Shown in pieces: positions 36,350 to 45,338 of a stretch of 64,000 nt of DNA. The DNA is taken from positions 62,001-126,000 of the forward strand of contig NZ_DAHUXJ010000078.1 of NCBI RefSeq assembly GCF_027307225.1, given 5' to 3'. The notes under the pieces are model-generated. The model made no database searches. It was not told the origin of the DNA and worked only from the letters and a program-made list of their open reading frames with translations. Every line of letters begins with the position of its first letter. Within the stretch, counting starts at the first letter, position 1. Position numbers and translations under genes: made by a program. Origin of the DNA: Bradyrhizobium sp. (GTDB lineage Bacteria; Pseudomonadota; Alphaproteobacteria; Rhizobiales; Xanthobacteraceae).

Positions 36350-37468
36350 TCAGGACCCCTTGGGGCTGATCTCGGTGTAGTTGCCCTTGGCGTCCCACTT
36401 GTAGACGACGTAGTCGATCTGCTTGATGTCGCCCTTGGCGTCGAATTCAAGCTTGCCGATCACGGTATCCCAGGAGCCGGCCTTGATCGCGTCCATCACC
36501 TTCTTCGGATCGGTGGTGCCGGCCTTCTTGACCGCCTGCGACCACACCTGGAACGCCGCATAGGTGTAGAGCGTGTAGCCTTCGGGGTCGATGTTTTCCG
36601 ACCTGAACTTCTCAACGATCGACTTGGCGGTCGGCTTGTTGCGCGGGTCGGGACCGAAGGTGAAGAGGGTGCCTTCGCCGGCCGGCCCGGTAATGGAAGC
36701 GAATTCCTTGTCGGCGAGCGCGTCGCCCGCCATCAGCACGGTCTGCATGCCCTGGTCGCGCATCTGGCGCACGATCAGGCCGGATTCCTGATGGTAACCG
36801 CCGACATAGACCAGATCGATGTTCTCGCGCTTCATGCGCGAGACGATCGCGGTAAAGTCCTTGTCGCCCTTGTTGTAGGACTCGAACATCTTTTCCTGGA
36901 CGCCGGCCTTGTTGAGCGCCTTCTTGGTCTCATCGGCGAGGCCTTTGCCGTAAGTGGTCTTGTCGTTGAGGATGGCGATGTTCTTGCCTTTGTAGTTCTT
37001 GGCGATGAAGTCGCCGGCGACCTGGCCCTGCTGATCGTCGCGGCCGCAGACGCGTGCGACATTCCAGAGCTTGCGTTCGGTGAACAGCGGATTGGTCGAG
37101 GCCGGCGTGATCTGCAGGACGTTGCCGTCGGCATAGGCTTCCGAGGCCGGGATCGACGAAGACGAGCAGTAATGACCAGCCACGAACGGGATTTTCGCGC
37201 TGGCGATTTTCTCGGCCACCGAGCGCGCCTGTTTGGGGTCACAAGCGTCGTCCTCGACGTCAAGTGCGAGCTTCTTGCCGAGGACTCCGCCGGCGGCATT
37301 CAGATCCTTGATTGCCATTTCGGCGCCGTTCTTCATCTGACGACCGAACGCGGATTCGCCGCCGGTCATTGGGCCCGCCACGGCCACGGTGACATCCTGC
37401 GCAAACGCTGGCGTCGAGAACGCAAGCGATGCACCAATTGCCAGGCCAAAGAGCTTTACTGATTTCAT
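36350..37468 (-). CDS. livK: branched-chain amino acid ABC transporter, substrate-binding protein
   Basis: This is a 372-residue periplasmic binding protein. A signal peptide (MKSVKLFGLAIGASLAFSTPAFA) is followed by the type I fold: VAVAGPMTGGESAFGRQMKNGAEMA, DVEDDACDPKQARSVAEK, PFVAGHYCSSSSIPASEAY, VYVGGYHQESGLIVRQMRDQG. ATG at 37468 has GAGG seven bases before. It is 181 bases downstream of livF on the same strand and has its own terminator, so it is probably expressed both with and apart from the membrane genes. Confidence 0.93.
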   Translation of the reverse strand: MKSVKLFGLAIGASLAFSTPAFAQDVTVAVAGPMTGGESAFGRQMKNGAEMAIKDLNAAGGVLGKKLALDVEDDACDPKQARSVAEKIASAKIPFVAGHYCSSSSIPASEAYADGNVLQITPASTNPLFTERKLWNVARVCGRDDQQGQVAGDFIAKNYKGKNIAILNDKTTYGKGLADETKKALNKAGVQEKMFESYNKGDKDFTAIVSRMKRENIDLVYVGGYHQESGLIVRQMRDQGMQTVLMAGDALADKEFASITGPAGEGTLFTFGPDPRNKPTAKSIVEKFRSENIDPEGYTLYTYAAFQVWSQAVKKAGTTDPKKVMDAIKAGSWDTVIGKLEFDAKGDIKQIDYVVYKWDAKGNYTEISPKGS

Positions 37469-37613
37469 AAGGGATCCTCGCAGGTTCGCCATGGGACTCC
37501 CCCGGCAGACAGCCGGGTTCTGGAAAGCCTCGGTGTATTGTCGGCTGATTTTACGGCGAAGTCATCGGATAATTTGGGGCAAACGGGGCGTCCATTTGTC
37601 CTTTTTGGACGGC

Positions 37614-37648
37614 TGAGATGGGACGCGAATGTTAGAATCGGACCGCTG
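37614..37648. repeat. 35-bp dispersed repeat, copy 2
   Basis: This is the same sequence as 33271-33305 (three differences) and lies two bases from the livF stop codon. Together they suggest a small element that settles at gene ends. Confidence 0.8.
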
Positions 37649-37649
37649 G

Positions 37650-38390
37650 TTAACGCCGGCCGCCTTCGAGATAGGCAGCGCGGATTTCCGGGCGCTGCAG
37701 CAATTCAGCGCCGGTCCCCTGGAGGGTGATCAGGCCGTTGACCATGACATAACCGCGATGGGCGAGCTTCAGCGCATGGTTGGCGTTCTGTTCGACGATC
37801 AGGACGGTGAGGCCGTCCTGCCGGTTCAGCGTGCGAATGGCGTCGAAAATCTGGCGCGCGATCAGGGGAGCAAGTCCGAGCGAAGGCTCGTCAAGCAGGA
37901 GCAGCCGGGGGCGGCTCATCAGCGCCCGGCCGATCGCCAGCATCTGCTGTTCGCCGCCCGACAGCGTGCCGCCGCGCTGGGTCAGCCGCTCTTTCAGCCG
38001 GGGAAATAATGTCAGCACGCGCTCCAGCCCGGCCGCGCGTTCGACGTCGCTGGATTCGGTGGCGTCGGCTCCCATTTGCAGGTTTTCCGCCACGCTCATG
38101 CGCGAGAAAATCCGGCGGCCTTCCGGCGATTGCGCGATGCGAAGCCGCGCGATCTCGTGGGTCGGCACCCCAGTGATGTTCCGGCCGTCGAACATGACCT
38201 GGCCGGCCTTCGCCTTCGGCCGGCCGAAGATCGTCATCATCAGCGTCGACTTGCCGGCGCCGTTGGCGCCGATCAGGGCAACGATTTCGCCGGACTGGAT
38301 GTCGAGATCGACACCCTTGAGCGCCTCGATCTTGCCGTAGGCCGCGCGAACGCCGCGCATCGCGAGCAGGGGAGGAGCAGGTGCAGTCAT
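37650..38390 (-). CDS. livF: branched-chain amino acid ABC transporter, ATP-binding protein LivF
   Basis: This 246-residue ATPase has Walker A GANGAGKST, signature LSGGEQQML, Walker B LLLLDEPSLGLAP and switch His region VEQNANHAL. The short TLSGGEQQ and end section are of the LivF type. It overlaps livG by four bases, as in the usual liv operon, and energises amino acid uptake with LivG, LivH and LivM. Confidence 0.95.
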   Translation of the reverse strand: MTAPAPPLLAMRGVRAAYGKIEALKGVDLDIQSGEIVALIGANGAGKSTLMMTIFGRPKAKAGQVMFDGRNITGVPTHEIARLRIAQSPEGRRIFSRMSVAENLQMGADATESSDVERAAGLERVLTLFPRLKERLTQRGGTLSGGEQQMLAIGRALMSRPRLLLLDEPSLGLAPLIARQIFDAIRTLNRQDGLTVLIVEQNANHALKLAHRGYVMVNGLITLQGTGAELLQRPEIRAAYLEGGRR

Positions 38391-39217
38391 GCGCCGCTCT
38401 CCATGACGGCCGCGGCTTCCTCTTCATCGGCGCCGAGATAGGCGGCAACCACCTTGGGATCGTCGCGCACCGCTTGCGGCGCGCCTTCGGCGATTTTCAT
38501 GCCGTAATCCATCACCACGATCTGGTCGGAGATCTCCATCACCACCGACATGTCATGCTCGATCAGAAGAATGGAGGTGCCCTGACTGCGGATCGAGAGC
38601 AATAGCTCGCTCAGGCTGGCGCTTTCGCGCGCGTTCAGTCCGGCTGCGGGCTCGTCCAGGCAGAGTAGTGCCGGCTCGGTGCACATCGCGCGTGCAATTT
38701 CCAGACGGCGCTGATCGCCATAGGGGAGATTGCCGGCGGCATCGTCGGCACGCTCCAAGAGGCCGATCCGGTCGAGCCATCCCTTGGCCTGATCGATCGC
38801 GTGCAGTTCGGCGGCGCGATAGGACGGCGCGCCGATCAGCCCCAGAAAAGTGAACCCGGACGCCTTCATCAGCGCGTTGTGCTGAGCGACCATCAGGTTT
38901 TCGAGCGCCGTCATGCCGGGAAACAGGCGGATATTCTGGAACGTGCGCGCGACTTTTGCCTGCTTGGAAATCCGGAAGTCGTTTAGCCGTTCGAGCCGGA
39001 AGTTGCGGCCGTCATCATGGGTGAGCCGGATCGCACCCGAGGTCGGCTTGTAAAATCCGGTGATGCAATTGAACACCGTGGTCTTGCCGGCGCCGTTCGG
39101 CCCGATCAACGCAGTGATCCTGCGCCGCTCGGCGGTAAAGGAGAGGCCGTTGACGGCCACCACGCCGCCGAAGCGCATGCTGAGGGCGTCGACGGTAAGG
39201 ATAGTGTCGTCGCTCAT
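38387..39217 (-). CDS. livG: branched-chain amino acid ABC transporter, ATP-binding protein LivG
   Basis: This 276-residue ATPase has Walker A GPNGAGKTT, the LivG-type ARTFQNIRLFPGMTALENLMVAQH, signature LPYGDQRRLEIARAM (the variant common in LivG), Walker B LLCLDEPAAGLN and IEHDMSVVMEI. It overlaps livM and livF by four bases each. Confidence 0.95.
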   Translation of the reverse strand: MSDDTILTVDALSMRFGGVVAVNGLSFTAERRRITALIGPNGAGKTTVFNCITGFYKPTSGAIRLTHDDGRNFRLERLNDFRISKQAKVARTFQNIRLFPGMTALENLMVAQHNALMKASGFTFLGLIGAPSYRAAELHAIDQAKGWLDRIGLLERADDAAGNLPYGDQRRLEIARAMCTEPALLCLDEPAAGLNARESASLSELLLSIRSQGTSILLIEHDMSVVMEISDQIVVMDYGMKIAEGAPQAVRDDPKVVAAYLGADEEEAAAVMESGA

Positions 39218-40539
39218 CCCCGTCCTTCCCGGGCAAGCTCGGCGGAAATGGCCGTGTTTTGCTTGAGGAAGACCGTCGGCGCTCGATGGCTGATCAGACC
39301 GCGTGGCCGCCAGATCATCAGAAGCACCATCGCCATGCCGAACACCAGCATGCGGTACTGGTCGAAGCCGCGGAACAGTTCGAAGCCGCCGATCAGCGCG
39401 ATGGCTGCGAGCGCGACGCCAAGCTGCGAGCCCATGCCGCCGAGCACGACGATCGCCAGCACCAGGGCCGATTCCTGGAAGGTAAAGGATTCAGGGCTGA
39501 TAAAGCCCTGCCGCGTGGCGAAGAAGGCGCCAGCAATGCCGCCGAACATGGCCCCGGTCGCGAATGCCGTGAGTTTGGTTGTGGTGATGTTGATGCCGAG
39601 CGCGCGGCAGGCGACTTCATCCTCGCGCAACGCTTCCCAGGCGCGACCGATCGGCAGGCGGCGCAAACGGATCGTGACCCAATTGGTCAGAAGGGCGAGC
39701 GCCAGGATCACGTAAAACAGAAACACGATGCGATGGGTCGGCGAGTATTCGATGCCGAGCCTTGCCGCAAAACCATCGTCGCCGCGCGTGAACGGGATGC
39801 CGAAGAAGGAGGGCCGGGGGATGCCGCTGACGCCGTTGGGGCCGCCGGTCAGGCTTTGCCAGTTGATGATGACGAGGCGAATGATTTCGCCGAACGCCAG
39901 CGTCACGATGGCAAGATAGTCGCCGCGCAAGCGCAGCACCGGAAAGCCCAGCATGACGCCCCAGCAGGCTGCGAGAATACCGGCAAGCGGCAGGCACATC
40001 CAGAACGACAGACCGAAATTGGTCGACAGCAGCGCATAGGAATAGGCGCCGACCGCGTAGAAGGCGACATAACCGAGGTCGAGCAGCCCCGCGAGGCCGA
40101 CCACGACATTCAACCCCCAGCCGAGCATCACATAGGTCAGGACCAGGATGCTGAGATCGAGAAGGTAGCGCTGATCGTAGAAAATCACCGGCACCAGAAA
40201 CGCGAAGATCAGAAGCAGCGGCGGGAAGGCTTTGCCTGCAAAATCCAGCGTGCGCTGGACCGAGGGTGGAACGGCGGTGGCGATTCCGACCGGACCCCAC
40301 CATTGCCGCAGCAATTCGACGACAATGCTGCCGACGAATACGACCGCAACGATGATGGCGAGATCGTCGAACCGCGTCCAGTAGATCAGTTGTCCGGTCG
40401 GACCTGCCTCGGTGCGGATGCCGATCATCAGCGAGAAAAGCACCAGCGCAACGAGGGCGCTGATGAAGGCTTTCTTGAAAATAAAGGCGATGGCTTCGCG
40501 GCGCGAGGCTTGGGTGAGATCGGACGTCAACACCGCCAC
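39214..40539 (-). CDS. livM: branched-chain amino acid ABC transporter, permease LivM
   Basis: This is a 441-residue membrane protein with about ten helices and an N-terminal extension of roughly 100 residues typical of rhizobial LivM. It contains YVMLGWGLNVVVGLAGLLDLGYVAFYAVGAYSYALL and the EAA-like loop LPIGRAWEALREDEVACRALGIN. Ten bases separate it from livH. A long open frame on the other strand is a shadow. Confidence 0.93.
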   Translation of the reverse strand: MAVLTSDLTQASRREAIAFIFKKAFISALVALVLFSLMIGIRTEAGPTGQLIYWTRFDDLAIIVAVVFVGSIVVELLRQWWGPVGIATAVPPSVQRTLDFAGKAFPPLLLIFAFLVPVIFYDQRYLLDLSILVLTYVMLGWGLNVVVGLAGLLDLGYVAFYAVGAYSYALLSTNFGLSFWMCLPLAGILAACWGVMLGFPVLRLRGDYLAIVTLAFGEIIRLVIINWQSLTGGPNGVSGIPRPSFFGIPFTRGDDGFAARLGIEYSPTHRIVFLFYVILALALLTNWVTIRLRRLPIGRAWEALREDEVACRALGINITTTKLTAFATGAMFGGIAGAFFATRQGFISPESFTFQESALVLAIVVLGGMGSQLGVALAAIALIGGFELFRGFDQYRMLVFGMAMVLLMIWRPRGLISHRAPTVFLKQNTAISAELAREGRG

Positions 40540-40549
40540 GCGCTTGTCC

Positions 40550-41464
40550 TTATACTTTTTCGACTTCGGGACGGCCGAGCAGCCCGGTCGGCAGGAAGAT
40601 CAGGACCACGATCAGGATCGAGAACGCCGCGACGTCTTTGTATTCGACCGAGAAATAGGCCGACCACATGGTTTCGATCAGGCCGATCAGAAGTCCGCCC
40701 AGCATCGCGCCAGGCAGCGAGCCGATGCCGCCGAGCACCGCAGCGGTGAATGCCTTGATGCCGGCGATGAAGCCCATGTAGAAATCGACGAGCCCGTAAT
40801 AGAGCAAGTACATCATGCCGGCGACCGCCGCGAGCGCGGCGCCGATCAGGAAGGTCATGGAGATGGTGCGGTCGACGTCCACGCCCAGCAGTGCCGCCAT
40901 GGTCTGGTCCTGTTCGCAGGCGCGCATGTCGCGCCCCAAACGTGTGCGCGATACCAGCCAGGTGAAGATAGCAAGCAGCACGACCGTGGTGAGGACGACG
41001 ACGATCTGCGCGTTGGAGAGGCGGACCACAAAGCCGTTGCTTTCGAGCAAGCTATAGCCGCCGGTGATGACCGGCGGTATCGGCTTCACCCGCGCGCCCT
41101 GGCTGACCTGGGAGAAGTTCATCAGCACGAACGACATGCCGATTGCCGACAGCATCGGCGCCAGGCGGAAAGAATGCCGAAGCGGCCGATAGGCGATGCG
41201 CTCCACGGTCCAGCCATAAAGCGAGGTAATCGCCATCGACACCAGCAGCACGATCAGAAGAATCAGCGGCACAGTGGTGAGCCCGATTGAGACCAGGATC
41301 AGGAAGGTGATCAGCGCGATGAAGCCGCCGATCATGAAGATGTCGCCATGGGCGAAGTTGATCATGCCCACGATGCCGTAGACCATCGTGTAGCCAATGG
41401 CGATCAGGCCATAGATCGAGCCTAAGACGATGCCGTTGATCAGTTGCTGGGCGAAATAATCCAT
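40550..41464 (-). CDS. livH: branched-chain amino acid ABC transporter, permease LivH
   Basis: This 304-residue, eight-helix permease starts MDYFAQQLINGIVLGSIYGLIAIGYTMVYGIVGMINFAHGDIFMIGGF, the LivH signature, and has the loop SRTRLGRDMRACEQDQTMAALLGVDVDRTI that contacts the ATPases. First gene of the livHMGF unit. Confidence 0.95.
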   Translation of the reverse strand: MDYFAQQLINGIVLGSIYGLIAIGYTMVYGIVGMINFAHGDIFMIGGFIALITFLILVSIGLTTVPLILLIVLLVSMAITSLYGWTVERIAYRPLRHSFRLAPMLSAIGMSFVLMNFSQVSQGARVKPIPPVITGGYSLLESNGFVVRLSNAQIVVVLTTVVLLAIFTWLVSRTRLGRDMRACEQDQTMAALLGVDVDRTISMTFLIGAALAAVAGMMYLLYYGLVDFYMGFIAGIKAFTAAVLGGIGSLPGAMLGGLLIGLIETMWSAYFSVEYKDVAAFSILIVVLIFLPTGLLGRPEVEKV

Positions 41465-41800
41465 GCGCTGCCAACCGTTGGCGCATTTTCCGGCAAAAAG
41501 GAATCCGGTTTGCCGCCCGCGAAAATGCCGATTTCAACTCCTGACACAGCGATGGCCCTGGCAGCCGGACGTCGCGTCGATGTATTTTCTAACAGCGGGA
41601 ACCCATCGCGGCAACTCCACCTAAAGGGGGACTAAGGGCTTGTGCAGAGATAGTTTTCGCCGAGGAACGCCAGGACAACAGGGGAACTCAGGAGTTTTCT
41701 GGGCTGCTCCCAAACGTTTGAGAGGGAACCGATGTTTTCGCGCAACCAAATCGGTGCTCCCGGGTTGATCGTCTTGCGACTTTGAACGAGGGAGATCGCA
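41465..41800. other. divergent intergenic region, livH and the Gln/Pro/Gly-rich protein
   Basis: It must hold the livH promoter (minus strand) and that of the small gene at 41801. I see no clear sigma-70, sigma-54 or EcfG hexamer pair and no repeat. Confidence 0.5.
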
Positions 41801-41965
41801 ATGGCTAATCCGAACGAGAAACCCGGCCAGCAGAATCAGAATCCCGGCCAGCAGAACCAGAGCCCCGGACAGAAGCCGGGCCAGCAACAGGGTGGCGGCC
41901 AGAAGCCCGGACAGCAACAGCAGGATCCGAGCCGTCAGGGCCAGAAACCCGATCAGGGTCGCTAG
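41801..41965 (+). CDS. 54-residue Gln/Pro/Gly-rich protein
   Basis: The ATG at 41801 has GAGGGAGATC upstream; the TAG is at 41965. The chain is nearly all Gln, Pro, Gly, Asn and Lys, made of imperfect PGQQNQ(N/S) and KPGQQQ units (MANPNEKPGQQNQNPGQQNQ at the start, QDPSRQGQKPDQGR at the end). It should be disordered and very hydrophilic, like desiccation or hydrophilin-type proteins. An own terminator follows at 42031. A Leu-rich frame on the other strand is the complement of these repeats. Confidence 0.65.
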   Translation: MANPNEKPGQQNQNPGQQNQSPGQKPGQQQGGGQKPGQQQQDPSRQGQKPDQGR

Positions 41966-42030
41966 CCTCTTTGGAGGTTCGGCCGGATTCCGGATGTGAA
42001 CGAATAGAGTAGATTAGGAGTCCCTCAAGG

Positions 42031-42063
42031 AAGGTCTCGCCGCAAATGGCGGGGCCTTTCTTG
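42031..42063 (+). terminator. probable intrinsic terminator
   Basis: GGTCTCGCC and GGCGGGGCC form a 9-bp stem (two G-U pairs) with a GCAAAT loop, then TTTCTT. It lies 65 bases after the Gln/Pro/Gly-rich protein gene. Confidence 0.75.
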
Positions 42064-42212
42064 TGATCGGCATCATCCGTTTGCCCCAGCGGTGTCCCAA
42101 TCTGGCCTTCGGTGGTGCCAAAAAAAGAACCGCTTGTATTTGGCGGGTTCGCACTCGCTTTACGCGCATTAAGTCGAGGCGCACGGCGCGGTCCCGGCGA
42201 CTGGCCTTGATG

Positions 42213-42302
42213 GTCATCCGCGGGCTTGACCTGCGGATTCATCTTTTTTTGAAAACATTCTTGCGGGTGTGATGGGTTGCCGGGTCAAGCCCGGCAACAA
42301 CG
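42213..42302. repeat. interspersed repeat, GTCATCCGCGGGCTTGAC type
   Basis: The left part GTCATCCGCGGGCTTGAC and the right part GTCAAGCCCGGCAACAACG are related inverted ends. A second member is at 43813-43894. The gap 41966-42432 otherwise has a terminator and no gene. Confidence 0.7.
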
Positions 42303-42432
42303 CCAGCTTGCCTTTGCGTCCCTCCCGCGCTACCCGGATTAAGGTAAACAAAGGGTTTAAATTGCCGATCGCAGTTTAAGGGCGTTACTTCCCGAACAAA
42401 TCGCACGCGTTGCGAACAACAAGGGAAGCGTC

Positions 42433-42957
42433 ATGTCAAACTGGCGTATCAGTTCATTCGGCGGCGTTCTGCTCGCCGGCTATTTCATTCCAACCTGGGC
42501 GACGGTCGCCTGGCACATCGTGACGTCACCGGTCCGCGGTCTCTTCGAGCGGCCTAGCGTGGCGGTCGCGCTCTATGCCACCGATCACCTGCAACTGTCG
42601 ACCATGACTGCGGTACGTTTTGCGTGGCTGCTGGCGCTCGGCCGGCTGACCGTCGTCGCCTTCTTTGCGCTGTTTCTCGTACTCGCCGTTCGCTGCTTCA
42701 TTCGCAAACGGGGCAACGGCAGCGAGGCGCTGGCCATCGCGCTCACCATCGGTAGCGTGATCAGCTTTGCCAGCGTGCTGATGGCCTCGAAAGTCGGCGA
42801 GATCGAAGCACTTCGGCTGCATGCCTCCGAGCTGCTCGTGATGCTCGGCACCGGCATCGTGATGCTGTTCGAACAGCCAGCGCAGGCGCAAACACAGGCC
42901 GTGGCGGTGCCGCCGGAGCTACCCGCTGAGGAGCCCCAGCTCAGCTACAATAGCTGA
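42433..42957 (+). CDS. four-helix membrane protein, unknown
   Basis: This 174-residue protein has hydrophobic stretches at about 9-30 (FGGVLLAGYFIPTWATVAWHIV), 62-88 (RFAWLLALGRLTVVAFFALFLVLAV), 100-116 (ALAIALTIGSVISFASVLM) and 130-145 (SELLVMLGTGIVMLF), and ends in a Pro/Glu-rich tail. ATG at 42433 with AAGGGAAGCGTC upstream. No family recognised. It is monocistronic as far as can be seen. Confidence 0.75.
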   Translation: MSNWRISSFGGVLLAGYFIPTWATVAWHIVTSPVRGLFERPSVAVALYATDHLQLSTMTAVRFAWLLALGRLTVVAFFALFLVLAVRCFIRKRGNGSEALAIALTIGSVISFASVLMASKVGEIEALRLHASELLVMLGTGIVMLFEQPAQAQTQAVAVPPELPAEEPQLSYNS

Positions 42958-43011
42958 GCCTTCCTTCACAGCGCGGTTGGCGCTTGTGCTCCGCAAATGA
43001 CGATGCCGATG

Positions 43012-43794
43012 TTACTTCTGCGTCAGAAAGCCGATCACCGCATCGGTGAATGCGTGCGGCTGTTCGACGTTGGAGATATGCGCGGCATCCAGGATCGTCA
43101 GCGATGCGCCGGGAATGTGGCTGCGGATCAATTCGCCGGCGGCAATCGGCGTCGAGGTGTCGTGGCGACCGGCAATCACCAGTGTCGGGTTCTTGATCTT
43201 CGGCAACAAAGCGCGCTGGTCGAGCGTCGAGAGCGCTTCGCAGCAGGCGATATAACCTGCCGCCGGCGAGGCGAGCAGCATGGCTTTCAGGTTCTGCGTG
43301 ATCTGCGGCTCGCGTTCGCGAAAATCCGCGGTCAGCCAGGCCGCAATGACAGCGTCGGCAACAGCGGCGATGCCACCTTCCTTCACCGCTTTGATGCGGT
43401 TGAGCCAGTTGGTTGGATCAGGGTAATAGCACGACGTATTGGAAAGAATGAGCTTGCCAAAACGCTCCGGCGCGTTCGCGCCTAGCCACTGTCCGACCAT
43501 GCCGCCCATCGACAGCCCGCACCAATGCGTCTTCGCGATGTTGAGGTCATCGAGGATGGCCAGCACGTCGCGGCCAAACCGCTCCATCGAATAGGGCCCC
43601 GCCGGCACGCCCGATCTGCCGTGGCCGCGCCGGTCATAGCGGATCACGCGAAACACCTGCGTGAGCGCCTTCATCTGCGGCTCCCACATTGCCATCGTCG
43701 TTCCCAAAGAATTCGACAGCATCAAGGTGGGACCGCCGTCGCGGCCCTCGACCGATACGTTGAGCAGGCAGCCGCCGGCGTCGATCATCGGCAT
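43012..43794 (-). CDS. pcaD: 3-oxoadipate enol-lactonase-like alpha/beta hydrolase
   Basis: This 260-residue enzyme matches PcaD: SNSLGTTMAMWEPQMKAL, VIRYDRRGHGRSGVPAGPYSMERFGRDVLAILD, nucleophile elbow CGLSMGGMVGQWLG, NTSCYYPDP and the acid/His segments AGRHDTSTP and DAAHISNVEQPHAF. The PcaD step opens beta-ketoadipate enol-lactone in protocatechuate/catechol breakdown. No other pca genes are near, so the substrate is not certain. Start at 43794 has GGAGG upstream; the frame above it lies in a repeat. Confidence 0.85.
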   Translation of the reverse strand: MPMIDAGGCLLNVSVEGRDGGPTLMLSNSLGTTMAMWEPQMKALTQVFRVIRYDRRGHGRSGVPAGPYSMERFGRDVLAILDDLNIAKTHWCGLSMGGMVGQWLGANAPERFGKLILSNTSCYYPDPTNWLNRIKAVKEGGIAAVADAVIAAWLTADFREREPQITQNLKAMLLASPAAGYIACCEALSTLDQRALLPKIKNPTLVIAGRHDTSTPIAAGELIRSHIPGASLTILDAAHISNVEQPHAFTDAVIGFLTQK

Positions 43795-43812
43795 GGAATG
43801 AAGTCCTCCGCT

Positions 43813-43894
43813 GTCACGCGCGGACCTGATCCGCGCATCCATCAAGATCAATCAATTCAAGAAGATGGATTGCCGGGTCAAGCCCGGCAACGAC
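43813..43894. repeat. interspersed repeat, second copy
   Basis: It ends GGATTGCCGGGTCAAGCCCG then GCAACGAC, as at 42213-42302. The remaining bases up to coxG (43895-44148) show no gene and presumably hold the cox promoter. Confidence 0.7.
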
Positions 43895-44148
43895 ATCTCA
43901 CGGGTTATCTTCAAGCGAGGCCGGCAGGCGATCGATCAGGGTTTGCGAAGCGCGCTGGAGAGCATGGGTGCGAGCAAAGGCGAGAGCGAGGTGCTCATTC
44001 CGCGGGACCTAACCATCGTTGCGGCCCGCTGCCAATCCAAAAAGCCAACGCAACCCAGCCGCGCTGCAAATACGAGCGCTGGTACTCTTCCTTTTGGGGC
44101 CGTGGTGCATTAGTTCATGGCTGAATATCGGGAAGAAAGGGGACGCAC

Positions 44149-44595
44149 ATGGCCATGACGATGAACGGAGAGGTCCAGCTTCCCGCGTCGCGCGAGGCGG
44201 TCTGGGCCAAGCTGAATGACCCCGCGGTGCTCAAGGCCTGCATCCCCGGATGCGAGGAATTGGAAAAGACCGAGGACAACGGTTTTCGCGCCGTCGCTAA
44301 AATGAAGGTTGGTCCCGTGTCCGCCCGCTTCAAGGGACGTGTCGCGCTGAGCGATCTCGACCCGCCGAACGGCTACAAGATATCGGGTGAAGGCGAGGGC
44401 GGAGTGGCCGGCTTCGCCAAGGGCGGGGCGACCGTGGCGCTTTCGGACAAGGACGGCGGCACGCTTCTGACCTATGACGTCGAGGCCCAGATCGGCGGCA
44501 AACTCGCCCAGCTCGGGCAGCGGCTGATCAACGGCGCGGCCAAGAAGCTGGCCGATGAATTTTTCGCGAACTTTGCCAAGGCGGTGCAAGGCTGA
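44149..44595 (+). CDS. coxG: CoxG-like SRPBCC protein (CO dehydrogenase subunit G)
   Basis: This is a 148-residue SRPBCC-fold protein: MNGEVQLPASREAVWAKLNDPAVLKACIPGCEELEK, then VGPVSARFKGRVALSDLDPPNGYKISGEGEGG and FAKGGATVALSDKDGGTLLTYDVEAQIGG. CoxG in Oligotropha recruits CO dehydrogenase to the membrane and passes electrons to quinone; here it lacks the C-terminal membrane extension. Its stop falls in a 13-bp tandem repeat. First gene of the cox-type cluster; 219 bases precede coxS. Confidence 0.85.
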   Translation: MAMTMNGEVQLPASREAVWAKLNDPAVLKACIPGCEELEKTEDNGFRAVAKMKVGPVSARFKGRVALSDLDPPNGYKISGEGEGGVAGFAKGGATVALSDKDGGTLLTYDVEAQIGGKLAQLGQRLINGAAKKLADEFFANFAKAVQG

Positions 44596-44655
44596 TTTTG
44601 GAGGCTGATTTTGAAGGTTGATTTTGGAGGGTGATTCTCAAAGCTGATTTTCACG
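44591..44655 (+). repeat. 13-bp tandem repeat, five units, at the coxG 3' end
   Basis: The units are GCTGATTTTGGAG, GCTGATTTTGAAG, GTTGATTTTGGAG, GGTGATTCTCAAA and GCTGATTTTCACG. The coxG TGA stop is inside the first unit, and each unit repeats a TGA. The array is fresh enough that units 1-3 differ by one or two bases. Confidence 0.85.
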
Positions 44656-44814
44656 CCTTGGCCCGAAAGGGGCAGCCCGTCTAATGTCCGTTGGTCTAAT
44701 CGAGCCATGCGGCGATGAGGTTGCTCATTGCCCCCATGGCCCATATTATGGCCTTGAAACAACTGAAATGACTGCGCCGCCGGGCTGCGTCGGCGCGGAT
44801 AAAGAGAGCCCGGA

Positions 44815-45300
<486 letters not shown>

Positions 45301-45338
45301 AACGCTCACCTCGATCAGAGACACTTCGGGGAATACCC

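Noticed and set aside
39259..40749. 496-residue frame opposite livM, very rich in Asp, Glu, Gln and Arg
   Set aside because: Composition is that of the complement of a hydrophobic membrane protein; livM is unambiguous.
41621..41917. Leu-rich membrane-like frame on the minus strand
   Set aside because: It is the complement of the CCAGCAGAA-type repeats that encode the Gln/Pro/Gly-rich protein.
44591..44655. CRISPR-like array
   Set aside because: Units are 13 bp, adjacent and without spacers; it is a plain tandem repeat.
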